Below, piece by piece: positions 55,157 to 62,902 of a DNA stretch of 64,000 nt (position 1 is the first letter of the stretch; each line of letters begins with the position of its first letter). The notes beneath the pieces are model-generated. The model did not search any database. It was given only the letters and a program-made list of their open reading frames with translations, and was not told the origin of the DNA. Both the position numbers and the translations under genes were made by a program. The DNA comes from an uncultured Collinsella sp. (GTDB lineage Bacteria; Actinomycetota; Coriobacteriia; Coriobacteriales; Coriobacteriaceae): positions 1-64,000 of the forward strand of contig CABUIE010000009.1 in the NCBI GenBank assembly GCA_902491565.1. The letters are read 5' to 3'.

Positions 55157-55357
55157 TTACTTGATTCCGCGGCCCAGGTCTTCGGCAATCTTATCCACGC
55201 CCTTAAGCGCGGCACAGGTCTTTTTGTTGGAGCAATGCCCCGTGCAAACGCCACCCTGAGCGCAGTCGGCGCAGGTGCCCTTGCGGTAGATGCGCACGCA
55301 CACGGCGACAAACGCAATACCGATAACGGCCAGTACAACAATATCGATAGGTGCCAT
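55157..55357 (-). CDS. FeoB-associated Cys-rich membrane protein
   Basis: A 66-residue protein: one N-terminal membrane helix (DIVVLAVIGIAFVAVCVRIY), then a cysteine cluster CADCAQGGVCTGHCSNKKTC. This matches the small Cys-rich proteins commonly found after feoB. It may bind iron or assist the FeoB channel; the exact role is not established. The start at 55357 has AGAGGAGG. It lies 200 bp downstream of feoB but behind feoB's terminator, so it may have its own promoter. Confidence 0.88.
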   Translation of the reverse strand: MAPIDIVVLAVIGIAFVAVCVRIYRKGTCADCAQGGVCTGHCSNKKTCAALKGVDKIAEDLGRGIK

Positions 55358-55404
55358 AGCAAGCCTCCTCTAGTTAACCACCACTTACTTTACCCCATTC
55401 TCCA

Positions 55405-55446
55405 CCTACCAAAAAGGGACAGGTTTATTTTGGTCGGTTTTATCTG
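55405..55446. repeat. CCTACC...GGTCGG hairpin repeat, related to the moaC-mobB one
   Basis: It contains AAAAAGGGACAGGTTTATTT, which matches the minus strand of the element at 26409-26449. The outer arms are imperfect (CCTACC with GGTCGG). It lies between the small Cys-rich gene and feoB. Confidence 0.6.
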
Positions 55447-55502
55447 CGGAAACGCCACATCTTAACTTCTGGGGCAAAGTAATCTGTCTCCCATGCACAA
55501 AA

Positions 55503-55530
55503 AGCCCGGGGTCGCTGGGACACCCGGGCT
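55503..55530 (-). terminator. Intrinsic terminator of feoB
   Basis: AGCCCGGGG (55503-55511) pairs with CCCGGGCT (55523-55530), followed by TTTTTG on the minus strand, 30 bp beyond the feoB stop. Confidence 0.9.
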
Positions 55531-55559
55531 CGTGAAAAGGGGTTAATCCTTATTCGGAC

Positions 55560-57887
55560 TTAAGCGGAAACTGCGGCGGAAGCAGTGTTGGTCTCGTCCT
55601 CGTCGGTCCATGCATGCTTGGGCATGGGACGGAAGATCTGGAAGAGCATCGCAACCAGCAGCACGATGGCCACAATCGTCCAGATACCAAACTGTCCAAG
55701 AACAAGCAAGTTGTAGAACTGGTTGATGAACAGGCCGATCACCCAAGCAAAGGCGCACTCGTAACCGATGGCGATCGCAGTCCACTTGCCGGAATCCATC
55801 TGGTTGCGGATGGTGCCAATGGCGGCAAAGCACGGAGCGCACAGTAGGTTGAAGGCGCCGAAGGCAACGCAAGCGCCCATGGTGGGGAACATGCCGGCAA
55901 ACGCGGTCCAAAGGCTCGGGTCGGTCTCGCCCGCGTCGGCGACGGACAGCAGCGAGCCGGCGGTGGCGACGACGTTCTCCTTGGCGACGAGGCCAGAGAC
56001 AGTCAGCGCGGTGGCCTGCCAGGTGCTAAAGCCGAGCGGGGCGAAGATCCAAGCGACCAGGTTGCCCAGCATGGCAAGCACGGAGTAGTCCATAAACTCC
56101 TCGGGGATGCCGTCCATCGCAGGCAGGAAGCCAAAGGAACCGTTATAGCTACCAAAGTTGGACAGGAACCAAACCACGACAGTGGACGCAAAGATGACCG
56201 TGCCGGCCTTCTTGATAAAGGCCCAGCAGCGCTCCCACACGTGCAGCGCCCAAGAGCGGATCGCCGGGAAGTGGTAGGCAGGAAGCTCCATAACAAACGG
56301 CGTCGGGCGGCCGGCGAAGAGCTTGGTCTTCTTGAGCATGAGGCCCGAGGCGATGACGGCAAAGACGCCCAGGAAGTAGAAAAGCGGGCTGATCCACGCG
56401 GCGGTGGTAGAAGAATCGCCGATGATGGAACCCATGAGCAGGGCGATGATCGGCAGCTTGGCGCCACAGGGAATAAACGTGGTGGTCATGACCGTCATGC
56501 GGCGGTCCTTCTCGTTCTCGATGGTCTTGGTGGCCATGACGCCGGGGACGCCGCAGCCCGAGGACACGAGCATGGGGATAAAGGACTTACCGGACAGGCC
56601 AAAGCGGCGGAACACGCGGTCCATGATGAAGGCAACGCGGGCCATGTAGCCGCAGTCCTCCAGGAAAGACAGCATCACGAACAGCAGGAACATCTGCGGG
56701 ACGAAGCCGAAGATGGCGCCCAGGCCGCCGACGATACCGTCGCAGACCAGCGAATCGACCAGGCCACCGTCCTCGGTGCCGCCCGCCACAAGGGCGTCGT
56801 GCACCACGGTGGTGATACCCGGGACATAGGGGCCGTACTGCGCCGGGTCGACCGAATCGGCAGCATCGCCCGCTGCCTCGACGGCCGCATCGTAGGCGTC
56901 GCGGCCCTGACCGAGCACATACCAACCGTCGGTGCCAAAGAGCTGGTCGTTGGTGAAGTCGGTCACCGTGCCACCCAAGGTGGAAACGGCGATGTAGTAC
57001 ACGCAGAACATGATGACCACAAAGATCGGCAGGCCCAGGATACGGTTGGTAACCACGCGGTCGATCTTCTCGGAGGTGCTCATCTTTGCCGGAGCCTTGG
57101 TGAGGCACTCGTCAATGATGTGGGCAATCACGCCGTAGCGCTCGCCGGTGATGATGGACTCGGCATCGTCGTCGCAGTCCTGCTCGCACTGGGCGACCAG
57201 CTCCTCCACGCGAGCGGCCTTCTCCTTGGTGAGGTTGATGAGCTTGCAGGCGTCCGCATCGCGCTCGAACAGCTTGACGGCGTAATAGCGGCGCTTGTTG
57301 GCGGGAACGCTCGCCGGCAGGTTGTTCTCGATGTGCGTCAGGACATCCTCGATGGAGGAGTCGAACTTGTGCTCCGGCACCTGGCCCTTGGAGGCAGCGG
57401 ACTTCTTAACCTGCTCGAACAGCTCCGTGATGCCCTTGTTCTTAAGAGCGGAGATCATCATGACCGGGCAGCCGAGCTTCTTGGAGAGCTTGTCCGTGTC
57501 GATCTTGTCGCCGTTCTTCTCGACCAAGTCGGCCATGTTGAGGGCGACGACCACGGGCAGGCCGGTCTCGATAACCTGAAGCGCCAGGTACAGGTTGCGC
57601 TCGAGGTTGGTGGCGTCGACAACCTGGACGACAACATCGGGCTCGCCGCTCATGAGGTAATCGCGCGAGCACTGCTCCTCGGGGCTGTAGGGGGAAAGCG
57701 AGTAGATGCCGGGGAGGTCCGTGATGGTAACGTTCTTGTCGCTTAGGAGCTTGGCCTCCTTTTTCTCAACCGTGACGCCGGGCCAGTTGCCAACGTAGCC
57801 GTTGGCGCCGGTGATCAGGTTGAAAAGCGTGGTCTTGCCGCAGTTGGGGTTACCCGCCAGCGCGACATGGATCTGAGAATCCGCCAT
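55560..57887 (-). CDS. feoB: Ferrous iron transporter FeoB
   Basis: A 775-residue membrane protein. The N-terminal G domain has G1 GNPNCGKTT (12-20), G3 DLPGIYSLSP and G4 NMAD, followed by a helical GDI-like region. The polytopic membrane domain contains two Gate motifs (for example FIPMLVSSGCGVPGVMATKT and PCFAAIGTIRNQ). It imports Fe(II). A 60-residue insertion before the first Gate (GTDGWYVLGQGRDAYDAAVE onward) makes it a little long. The start at 57887 has AAGGA. It follows two feoA genes. Confidence 0.97.
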   Translation of the reverse strand: MADSQIHVALAGNPNCGKTTLFNLITGANGYVGNWPGVTVEKKEAKLLSDKNVTITDLPGIYSLSPYSPEEQCSRDYLMSGEPDVVVQVVDATNLERNLYLALQVIETGLPVVVALNMADLVEKNGDKIDTDKLSKKLGCPVMMISALKNKGITELFEQVKKSAASKGQVPEHKFDSSIEDVLTHIENNLPASVPANKRRYYAVKLFERDADACKLINLTKEKAARVEELVAQCEQDCDDDAESIITGERYGVIAHIIDECLTKAPAKMSTSEKIDRVVTNRILGLPIFVVIMFCVYYIAVSTLGGTVTDFTNDQLFGTDGWYVLGQGRDAYDAAVEAAGDAADSVDPAQYGPYVPGITTVVHDALVAGGTEDGGLVDSLVCDGIVGGLGAIFGFVPQMFLLFVMLSFLEDCGYMARVAFIMDRVFRRFGLSGKSFIPMLVSSGCGVPGVMATKTIENEKDRRMTVMTTTFIPCGAKLPIIALLMGSIIGDSSTTAAWISPLFYFLGVFAVIASGLMLKKTKLFAGRPTPFVMELPAYHFPAIRSWALHVWERCWAFIKKAGTVIFASTVVVWFLSNFGSYNGSFGFLPAMDGIPEEFMDYSVLAMLGNLVAWIFAPLGFSTWQATALTVSGLVAKENVVATAGSLLSVADAGETDPSLWTAFAGMFPTMGACVAFGAFNLLCAPCFAAIGTIRNQMDSGKWTAIAIGYECAFAWVIGLFINQFYNLLVLGQFGIWTIVAIVLLVAMLFQIFRPMPKHAWTDEDETNTASAAVSA

Positions 57888-57962
57888 TCAATCCTTCTTC
57901 CTTGTGTGCCTGCGCTGCTTTCTCCGCGCAGGCTGGATAATGTGCTTCAAAGATGCTGCATT

Positions 57963-57982
57963 AAGTTAGAAAAACCTAACTT
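57963..57982 (-). promoter_or_regulatory. Palindrome between feoA and feoB
   Basis: AAGTTAG and CTAACTT with a 6-bp spacer; on the minus strand AAGTTAGGTTTTTCTAACTT. It resembles DtxR/IdeR-type iron boxes and lies 76 bp before feoB. A second control point for feoB is plausible; an mRNA hairpin is the alternative. Confidence 0.5.
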
Positions 57983-58010
57983 TATCTGCAGAAATATACG
58001 CCGCGAGCCC

Positions 58011-58232
58011 TTACTGGACCTCGACGACAGCCGCCTCCTCCTTGCGGATGGAAAGCTCGTAGCCGCGCACGTTGATCTCGACCGGATCACCGAGCGGTGC
58101 AACCTTCACGACCTTGAACGAAGTGCCCTTGATGAGCCCCAGGTCCATAAGGTGGCGGCGAAGCGCACCCTCACCGTGAAGCTTGACGATGGTGGAACTC
58201 TCGCCCACCTTAACGTCACCCAACGTCTTCAT
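58011..58232 (-). CDS. feoA: FeoA-domain protein (second)
   Basis: A 73-residue SH3-like FeoA protein (MKTLGDVKVGESSTIVKLHG; LGLIKGTSFKVVKVAPLGDP; GYELSIRKEEAAVVEV). It is thought to regulate FeoB through its G domain. The start at 58232 has AAGGGGG. It is 39 bp downstream of the other feoA and 123 bp upstream of feoB. Confidence 0.94.
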   Translation of the reverse strand: MKTLGDVKVGESSTIVKLHGEGALRRHLMDLGLIKGTSFKVVKVAPLGDPVEINVRGYELSIRKEEAAVVEVQ

Positions 58233-58271
58233 CCTCTTGTCCCCCTTTCGGTTTTTATGAAATGCTGCAGA

Positions 58272-58514
58272 CTAACCGACGGTCATGATGTGCATGGCCA
58301 CCTTGGAATCGATGCCAAAGCGCGCGCCCAGCACCGTGACGATGATATTGGCGCCACTCGAGCTCACCACGTGGATTTCGTTGCCCTCGACAAAGCCGAG
58401 GTCCTTGAGGTGGTGTTTCATGTCCTCATTGCCCTTTACACGAGACACGCGCACGGTTTCGCCCGCTTTTACCATCGAAAGCGGCATGGCCGGCATCTGC
58501 GGTCCGCAAGACAT
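58272..58514 (-). CDS. feoA: FeoA-domain protein (first)
   Basis: An 80-residue FeoA protein (MPLSMVKAGETVRVSRVKG; HLKDLGFVEGNEIHVVS; GARFGIDSKVAMHIMT) with a short N-terminal CGPQMPAM extension. Duplicated feoA genes before feoB are common in anaerobes. The start at 58514 has TTAGGAG. It is first in the feo operon, behind a large palindromic control site. Confidence 0.93.
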   Translation of the reverse strand: MSCGPQMPAMPLSMVKAGETVRVSRVKGNEDMKHHLKDLGFVEGNEIHVVSSSGANIIVTVLGARFGIDSKVAMHIMTVG

Positions 58515-58557
58515 GAGTGGCTCCTAACGTCAGTTCGTCCTCAACATCGACGCGATA

Positions 58558-58609
58558 AAAGTTAACCACGTCTATGTTCGCTTTAGTAAACTAGCACGTG
58601 GTTAACTTT
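58558..58609 (-). promoter_or_regulatory. Inverted repeat controlling the feo operon
   Basis: Perfect 14-bp arms AAAGTTAACCACGT (58558-58571) and ACGTGGTTAACTTT (58596-58609), 44 bp before the first feoA start. On the minus strand AAAAAGTTAACC followed by CTAGTTTACTAAA parallels the region before the P1B ATPase operon. It is probably bound by a DtxR/MntR/IdeR-type regulator. Confidence 0.65.
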
Positions 58610-58662
58610 TTGGAAAGGGTCCCCATTCAGATTTCGAAAAAGTTTCCTATACGAAACAAAAC

Positions 58663-58698
58663 AAAAAGGCGCGGCAAAGGACCATCCTTTACCGCGCC
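58663..58698 (-). terminator. Intrinsic terminator of the HPr gene
   Basis: GGCGCGGCAAAGG and CCTTTACCGCGCC pair (one mismatch) with a 5-nt loop and TTTTT on the minus strand, 10 bp after the stop. Confidence 0.9.
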
Positions 58699-58707
58699 CT
58701 ATCATGC

Positions 58708-58956
58708 CTAGAGCGAGAGATTTCTGATCGATGTGACGCAAGAGGCCTCATCCACGCCCGAAACACGAAAGACGACGTTCTCTCCGCACTCACCATAGAG
58801 GGCCATGAGCCCCATGACATCGCGGCCATCCGTGTGGCGGTCGCCGATACTGACTGACACGTCGCTACGATGCTTGGCAATGATGTCATAGAGCAGCGCA
58901 ACCGGGCGGGCATGTAGTCCCAACGGATCTTTAATCGTCTTTGTAAACTCGACCAT
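58708..58956 (-). CDS. HPr-like PTS phosphocarrier with Asp at position 46
   Basis: An 82-residue HPr. The active histidine is His15 (GLHARP), in the standard context for accepting phosphate from enzyme I. The regulatory serine of low-GC Gram-positive HPr (Ser46) is replaced by Asp46 (GRDVMGLMAL), so HPr kinase control cannot operate and the residue may mimic phospho-serine. The start at 58956 (MVEFTKTIK) has GGGAGGGG; an upstream ATG 45 bp away is less likely. Monocistronic with a strong terminator. ptsI is not in the window. It could be the general HPr or an auxiliary one. Confidence 0.88.
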   Translation of the reverse strand: MVEFTKTIKDPLGLHARPVALLYDIIAKHRSDVSVSIGDRHTDGRDVMGLMALYGECGENVVFRVSGVDEASCVTSIRNLSL

Positions 58957-59034
58957 GTCCCCTCCCGCGGCATCGCACATTCGGCCGGCAAACCCAGCCA
59001 CGTGGTAGTTATTGTAGCGTTAGATGCTTGTTGA

Positions 59035-59215
59035 GGGTGGGACGGAAACCGCATCCCACTTCGAGCGTCAATGATGGGACACAGTTTCCGCCAGAAGGCT
59101 CAATCGGAAAGCGCGTCCCGTTATTTGGCTGGATTCTGGGTCGCAGTTTCCAAAGGGACTCTGTTTGGGAAACTGCGACCTGTTTTGGACGCAAATTCCG
59201 GGTCGTAGTTTCCGC
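59035..59215. repeat. Block of GGGTCGCAGTTTCC-type repeats
   Basis: A perfect inverted pair GGTCGCAGTTTCC (59139-59151) and GGAAACTGCGACC (59168-59180) is flanked by related single copies (GGGACACAGTTTCC at 59076, GGGTCGTAGTTTCC at 59199, and GGGACGGAAACC at 59038). The block fills the HPr-aspS gap (58957-59253), which has no gene. Confidence 0.6.
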
Positions 59216-59253
59216 GACGTCCGATCGCCCCATGCCCTCACAACCTCGGCGCA

Positions 59254-59289
59254 TAAAAAACGAGGGAAGGAGCGCGTCCTTCCCTCGTT
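59254..59289 (-). terminator. Intrinsic terminator of aspS
   Basis: AACGAGGGAAGGA and TCCTTCCCTCGTT form a perfect 13-bp stem with a 5-nt loop, followed by a T-run on the minus strand, 24 bp after the aspS stop. Confidence 0.93.
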
Positions 59290-59312
59290 ACGGGCACTAT
59301 GTAGCCGCTCGC

Positions 59313-61100
59313 CTACATCAGGCGCAGGCTGACGTCCTTGAGCTGGGCGCCGCTAACGGCACTCGGGGCGCCCGACATAAGGTCGGAGCCGCTGGCCGTC
59401 TTGGGGAACGCCATGACGTCGCGGATGGAGTCGGAACCGGTGAGCAGCATGCACACGCGGTCCAGGCCCAGAGCAAAACCGCCCATCGGGGGCGCACCAA
59501 ACTTGAGGGCCTCCATGAGGAAGCCGAACTGAGACTCGGCGCGCTCCTCGGTAAAGCCCAGGAGCTTGAGCATGGACATCTGCATCTCGGCGTTGTGGAT
59601 ACGCATACCGCCACCGCCGGCCTCAAAGCCGTCCATGACAAAGTCGTAGGTGCACGAACCGGCTGCCAGGGGATCGGCCTCGATCTTGGCGATGTCGGTC
59701 TCGGTCGGCAGGGTGAACGGCTGGTGCTCGGCTGCATAGGCCTTGCGGTCCTCGTCCCAGTGGAACAGCGGGAAGTTGACGACCCACAGGAAATCGTGAC
59801 CCTCGCGCTTGATCTCGAGCGCGTTGGCCATGTGGGAGCGCATGCCGCCCAGGATCTCGTCAGAGAGCAGGCGCGGACCGGCGGCGAACATCACAAGGTC
59901 GCCGGGCTCGACGTCCATGCGCTCACGCAGAGCCGCCATCTCCTCGTCCGAGAAGAACTTGACGATGGGGCTGTTGATGGAGCCGTCCTCGCGGAAGGCG
60001 ATCCAGGCCAGGCCCTTGGCGCCAAACGTGGAGGCCACGCCGGCGAGCTTATCGATCTTGGCACGTGCCCAGGCACCGGCGCCCTTGGCGTTGATGGCCT
60101 TGACGACAGAGCCCTCCTCATTTGCGGCGGTCGCAAAGACCTTGAACTTGGAGTTGGCAAAGATGTCGGTCAGGTCGACCAGGTGCATGCCATAGCGGGT
60201 ATCGGGCTTGTCGGAGCCATAGGTGTCCATGGCCTCCCAGTAGTTCATGCGACGCAGCGGCGTGGGCATCTCGACGCCCATGCGGCCGAAGGCATCGGCC
60301 AGGACCTCTTCGAGCGCACTCATAACGTCGTTCTGGTCCACGAAGGACATCTCGATATCGACCTGGGTGAACTCGGGCTGACGGTCGGCACGCAGGTCCT
60401 CGTCGCGGAAGCACTTGGCGACCTGGTAGTAGCGCTCAACGCCACCGACCATGAGCAGCTGCTTCAGGAGCTGCGGGGACTGCGGCAGGGCGTAGAAGTT
60501 ACCCGGCTGGATGCGGCTGGGGACGATGAAGTCGCGGGCGCCCTCGGGCGTGGACTTGAACAGGGAGGGCGTCTCAACCTCCATGAACTCACGGTTGTGC
60601 AGCGCCTCGCGAATGGCAAAGGTGAAGTCGGAGCGCAGCTTGAGGTTGGCCATCATCTCGGGACGGCGGAGGTCCAGATAGCGATAGCGCAGGCGGGTGT
60701 CCTCGCTGGTCTCGATGCCGTCCTCGATCTGGAACGGCGGGGTGACGGACGTATTGAGTACCTCGGCGTGGTCGGTCAGGACCTCGATCTCGCCGGTCGC
60801 GAGCTTGGTGTTGGTGGTCTCCTCGCCACGAGCGCGCACGACGCCGTGGATCTTGATGGGCCACTCGGGACGCATGGTCTCGGCGATCTTAAAGGCATCG
60901 CCGTCGGAGTGCTCGGGGTCGAAGGTGAGCTGCGTGATGCCCTCGCGGTCGCGAAGGTCACAGAAGATAAGGCCGCCGTGGTCGCGGCGACGGCTCACCC
61001 AACCGGTGAGGGTGACCTCTTCGCCCACGTTCTCGAAGCGAAGCTCGCCGCAGGTACGGGTGTGCATGGAATGCTCATCGATGGGACGGGTCTGGCTCAT
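59313..61100 (-). CDS. aspS: Aspartyl-tRNA synthetase
   Basis: A 595-residue bacterial-type AspRS: N-terminal OB-fold anticodon-binding domain (VTLTGWVSRRRDHGGLIFCDLRDREG), class II motif 2 (KCFRDEDLRADRQPEFTQVDIE), a GAD insertion, and motif 3 (GFALGLDRVCMLLTG). The length is typical. With gatCAB also encoded here, this enzyme may be non-discriminating and charge tRNA-Asn with aspartate for later amidation; that depends on whether asnS exists elsewhere. The start at 61100 has AAAGGAGG. Confidence 0.97.
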   Translation of the reverse strand: MSQTRPIDEHSMHTRTCGELRFENVGEEVTLTGWVSRRRDHGGLIFCDLRDREGITQLTFDPEHSDGDAFKIAETMRPEWPIKIHGVVRARGEETTNTKLATGEIEVLTDHAEVLNTSVTPPFQIEDGIETSEDTRLRYRYLDLRRPEMMANLKLRSDFTFAIREALHNREFMEVETPSLFKSTPEGARDFIVPSRIQPGNFYALPQSPQLLKQLLMVGGVERYYQVAKCFRDEDLRADRQPEFTQVDIEMSFVDQNDVMSALEEVLADAFGRMGVEMPTPLRRMNYWEAMDTYGSDKPDTRYGMHLVDLTDIFANSKFKVFATAANEEGSVVKAINAKGAGAWARAKIDKLAGVASTFGAKGLAWIAFREDGSINSPIVKFFSDEEMAALRERMDVEPGDLVMFAAGPRLLSDEILGGMRSHMANALEIKREGHDFLWVVNFPLFHWDEDRKAYAAEHQPFTLPTETDIAKIEADPLAAGSCTYDFVMDGFEAGGGGMRIHNAEMQMSMLKLLGFTEERAESQFGFLMEALKFGAPPMGGFALGLDRVCMLLTGSDSIRDVMAFPKTASGSDLMSGAPSAVSGAQLKDVSLRLM

Positions 61101-61356
61101 ACCATTGATCCTCCTTTATGGATCTGTGCCGCCCCGTGTCGTTCCGGGCGGCGTCGTACAGATTTGCCCAGCCTGCGTAAACCGCGCAGCCGGGCATGGC
61201 GTTCTATCTTATCGCACCCGCGTCGATGTGCCGCGAAAAAGTAGCTCTTGCCCAAAGACTTGACGGAGACGAAACAATTGACGCGGCCTGGCCGTCGCCC
61301 AAGCGCGCGGCGTGCGACAATGTGCCCCAATACAACCGCACTCGGAAAGGCCCGTC

Positions 61357-61992
61357 ATGACCGCACGCCTCATCGTTATGGATATCGACTCCACGCTCAT
61401 CAACCAGGAGGTCATCGACCTGTTGGGCGAGGAGGCCGGCGTGGGCGAGCAGGTAGCGCAGATCACCGAGCGCGCCATGCGCGGCGAGCTCGACTTTAAG
61501 CAGGCGCTCGAGGAACGCGTGGGGCTGCTTGCCGGCTTGGATGAGAGCGTATTCGAGCGCACCTTTGAGCGCGTGACGTTTACCCCCGGCGCGCTGGAGC
61601 TTGTGCGCTCGGCGCACAGCAAGGGCTGGAAGGTCGGCGTGGTAAGCGGTGGCTTCCACGAGGTCGCCGACAAGATCGTGGCCGCCGCGGGCATCGATTT
61701 TTGCCTGGCCAACCGTCTGGAAGTCGTGGACGGCAAGCTCACGGGTAAGCTGGCGGCAGACATTGTGACCAAGGAATCCAAGCTCATTCAGCTGCTGGAT
61801 TGGGCGGTTGAGTGCGGTGTCGACATGGCCCATACCGTCGCGATTGGCGACGGCGCCAACGACATCCCCATGATCCAGGCCGCGGGCACGGGCATCGCGT
61901 TTTGCGCCAAGCCCAAGACGCGCGAAGCCGCCCCGTTTGCCATCGACGAGCGCAACCTGATGCTCGCCATGGACATCATCCTGCGCGACTAG
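61357..61992 (+). CDS. serB: Phosphoserine phosphatase
   Basis: A 211-residue HAD phosphatase without the N-terminal ACT domain. Motif I is MDIDSTLINQEVID, motif II VVSGGFHEV, motif III/IV TVAIGDGANDIPM. The sequence matches SerB closely, including the ITERAMRGELDFKQALEERV cap. It performs the last step of serine synthesis. The start at 61357 (MTARLIVMD) has GGAAAGG. The gap to larB carries a palindrome. Confidence 0.93.
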   Translation: MTARLIVMDIDSTLINQEVIDLLGEEAGVGEQVAQITERAMRGELDFKQALEERVGLLAGLDESVFERTFERVTFTPGALELVRSAHSKGWKVGVVSGGFHEVADKIVAAAGIDFCLANRLEVVDGKLTGKLAADIVTKESKLIQLLDWAVECGVDMAHTVAIGDGANDIPMIQAAGTGIAFCAKPKTREAAPFAIDERNLMLAMDIILRD

Positions 61993-62032
61993 CAAGTTCG
62001 CCCAACAATTGAATCAATTCCGCTATATCTAG

Positions 62033-62064
62033 TTTCCGAACAATTTTGTCTTAGTGTTCGGAAA
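62033..62064 (+). promoter_or_regulatory. Palindromic operator candidate before larB
   Basis: TTTCCGAACA (62033-62042) and TGTTCGGAAA (62055-62064) are perfect 10-bp arms 12 bp apart, 45 bp upstream of the larB start. The AT-rich spacing and location suggest a repressor or activator site for larBC, perhaps for the TetR-type gene at 63841. Confidence 0.55.
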
Positions 62065-62109
62065 AATACCTTTTGAGTGCTAGACTTTGCGCCGTCGAAG
62101 GGAACACAT

Positions 62110-62892
62110 ATGGATAAGCGAGATCTTGAGCAGTTGCTGAGCGATGTTGCCGGCGGAGCAGTCACCCCGGCAGTCGCCCTCACGCGCCTCCAGACGGTGC
62201 CAACCGCCGATCTGGGTTTTGCGCAGCTCGATCTTTCGCGCGGGGTGCGCCAGGGAGCCGGCGAGGTTGTCTACGGCGCCGGTAAAACCGCCGAGCAGAT
62301 TGCCGCCATTATCGAAGCGCTGCACGATGCCGGCCAGGAGCGCATCCTGGTCACGCGCCTGGACGCCGAAAAGGCAGACCGCACCTCGGAGCTCCTCGAC
62401 AACGGCATCGACCTGGGATATGTCCCGGACGCACAGCTCGCCCTCGTGGGAGGCAAGCCCTCCCCTACCGGCAACGGACGCATCGTCGTCGCCTGCGCCG
62501 GCACGAGCGACCTGCCCGTCGCCGAGGAAGCCGCATTGACGGCCGAGTTCTATGGCAACGAGGTCGACCGCCTCTACGACGTGGGTGTCGCCGGCCTGCA
62601 CCGTCTGCTCGCGCATGCCGAGGAGCTTGCCCAGGCACAGGTGGTCATCGCCATTGCCGGCATGGAGGGCGCACTGGCGAGCGTTGTCGGCGGCCTGGTG
62701 AGCTGTCCGGTCATCGCCGTTCCCACCAGCGTGGGTTACGGCGCGAGCTTTGGTGGTGTAGCCGCGCTACTCGCCATGCTCAACTCCTGCGCCAGCGGCG
62801 TTTCGGTCGTCAATATCGACAACGGCTTTGGTGCCGCATACCAGGCAAGTCTTATCAATCATCTGAGCGCCGGCACACCCCGCGCCCGCTAA
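62110..62892 (+). CDS. larB: LarB, pyridinium-3,5-biscarboxylate mononucleotide synthase
   Basis: A 260-residue protein with an AIR-carboxylase-like C-terminal domain (VACAGTSDLPVAEEA, GVAGLHRLL, AIAGMEGALASVVGGLV, VPTSVGYGASFGG). LarB carboxylates nicotinic acid adenine dinucleotide as the first step of nickel-pincer nucleotide synthesis for lactate racemase-type enzymes. The start at 62110 (MDKRDLEQ) has GAAGGG. larC follows 10 bp later; larE and larA are not in the window. Confidence 0.92.
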   Translation: MDKRDLEQLLSDVAGGAVTPAVALTRLQTVPTADLGFAQLDLSRGVRQGAGEVVYGAGKTAEQIAAIIEALHDAGQERILVTRLDAEKADRTSELLDNGIDLGYVPDAQLALVGGKPSPTGNGRIVVACAGTSDLPVAEEAALTAEFYGNEVDRLYDVGVAGLHRLLAHAEELAQAQVVIAIAGMEGALASVVGGLVSCPVIAVPTSVGYGASFGGVAALLAMLNSCASGVSVVNIDNGFGAAYQASLINHLSAGTPRAR

Positions 62893-62902
62893 GGAGCATT
62901 CC

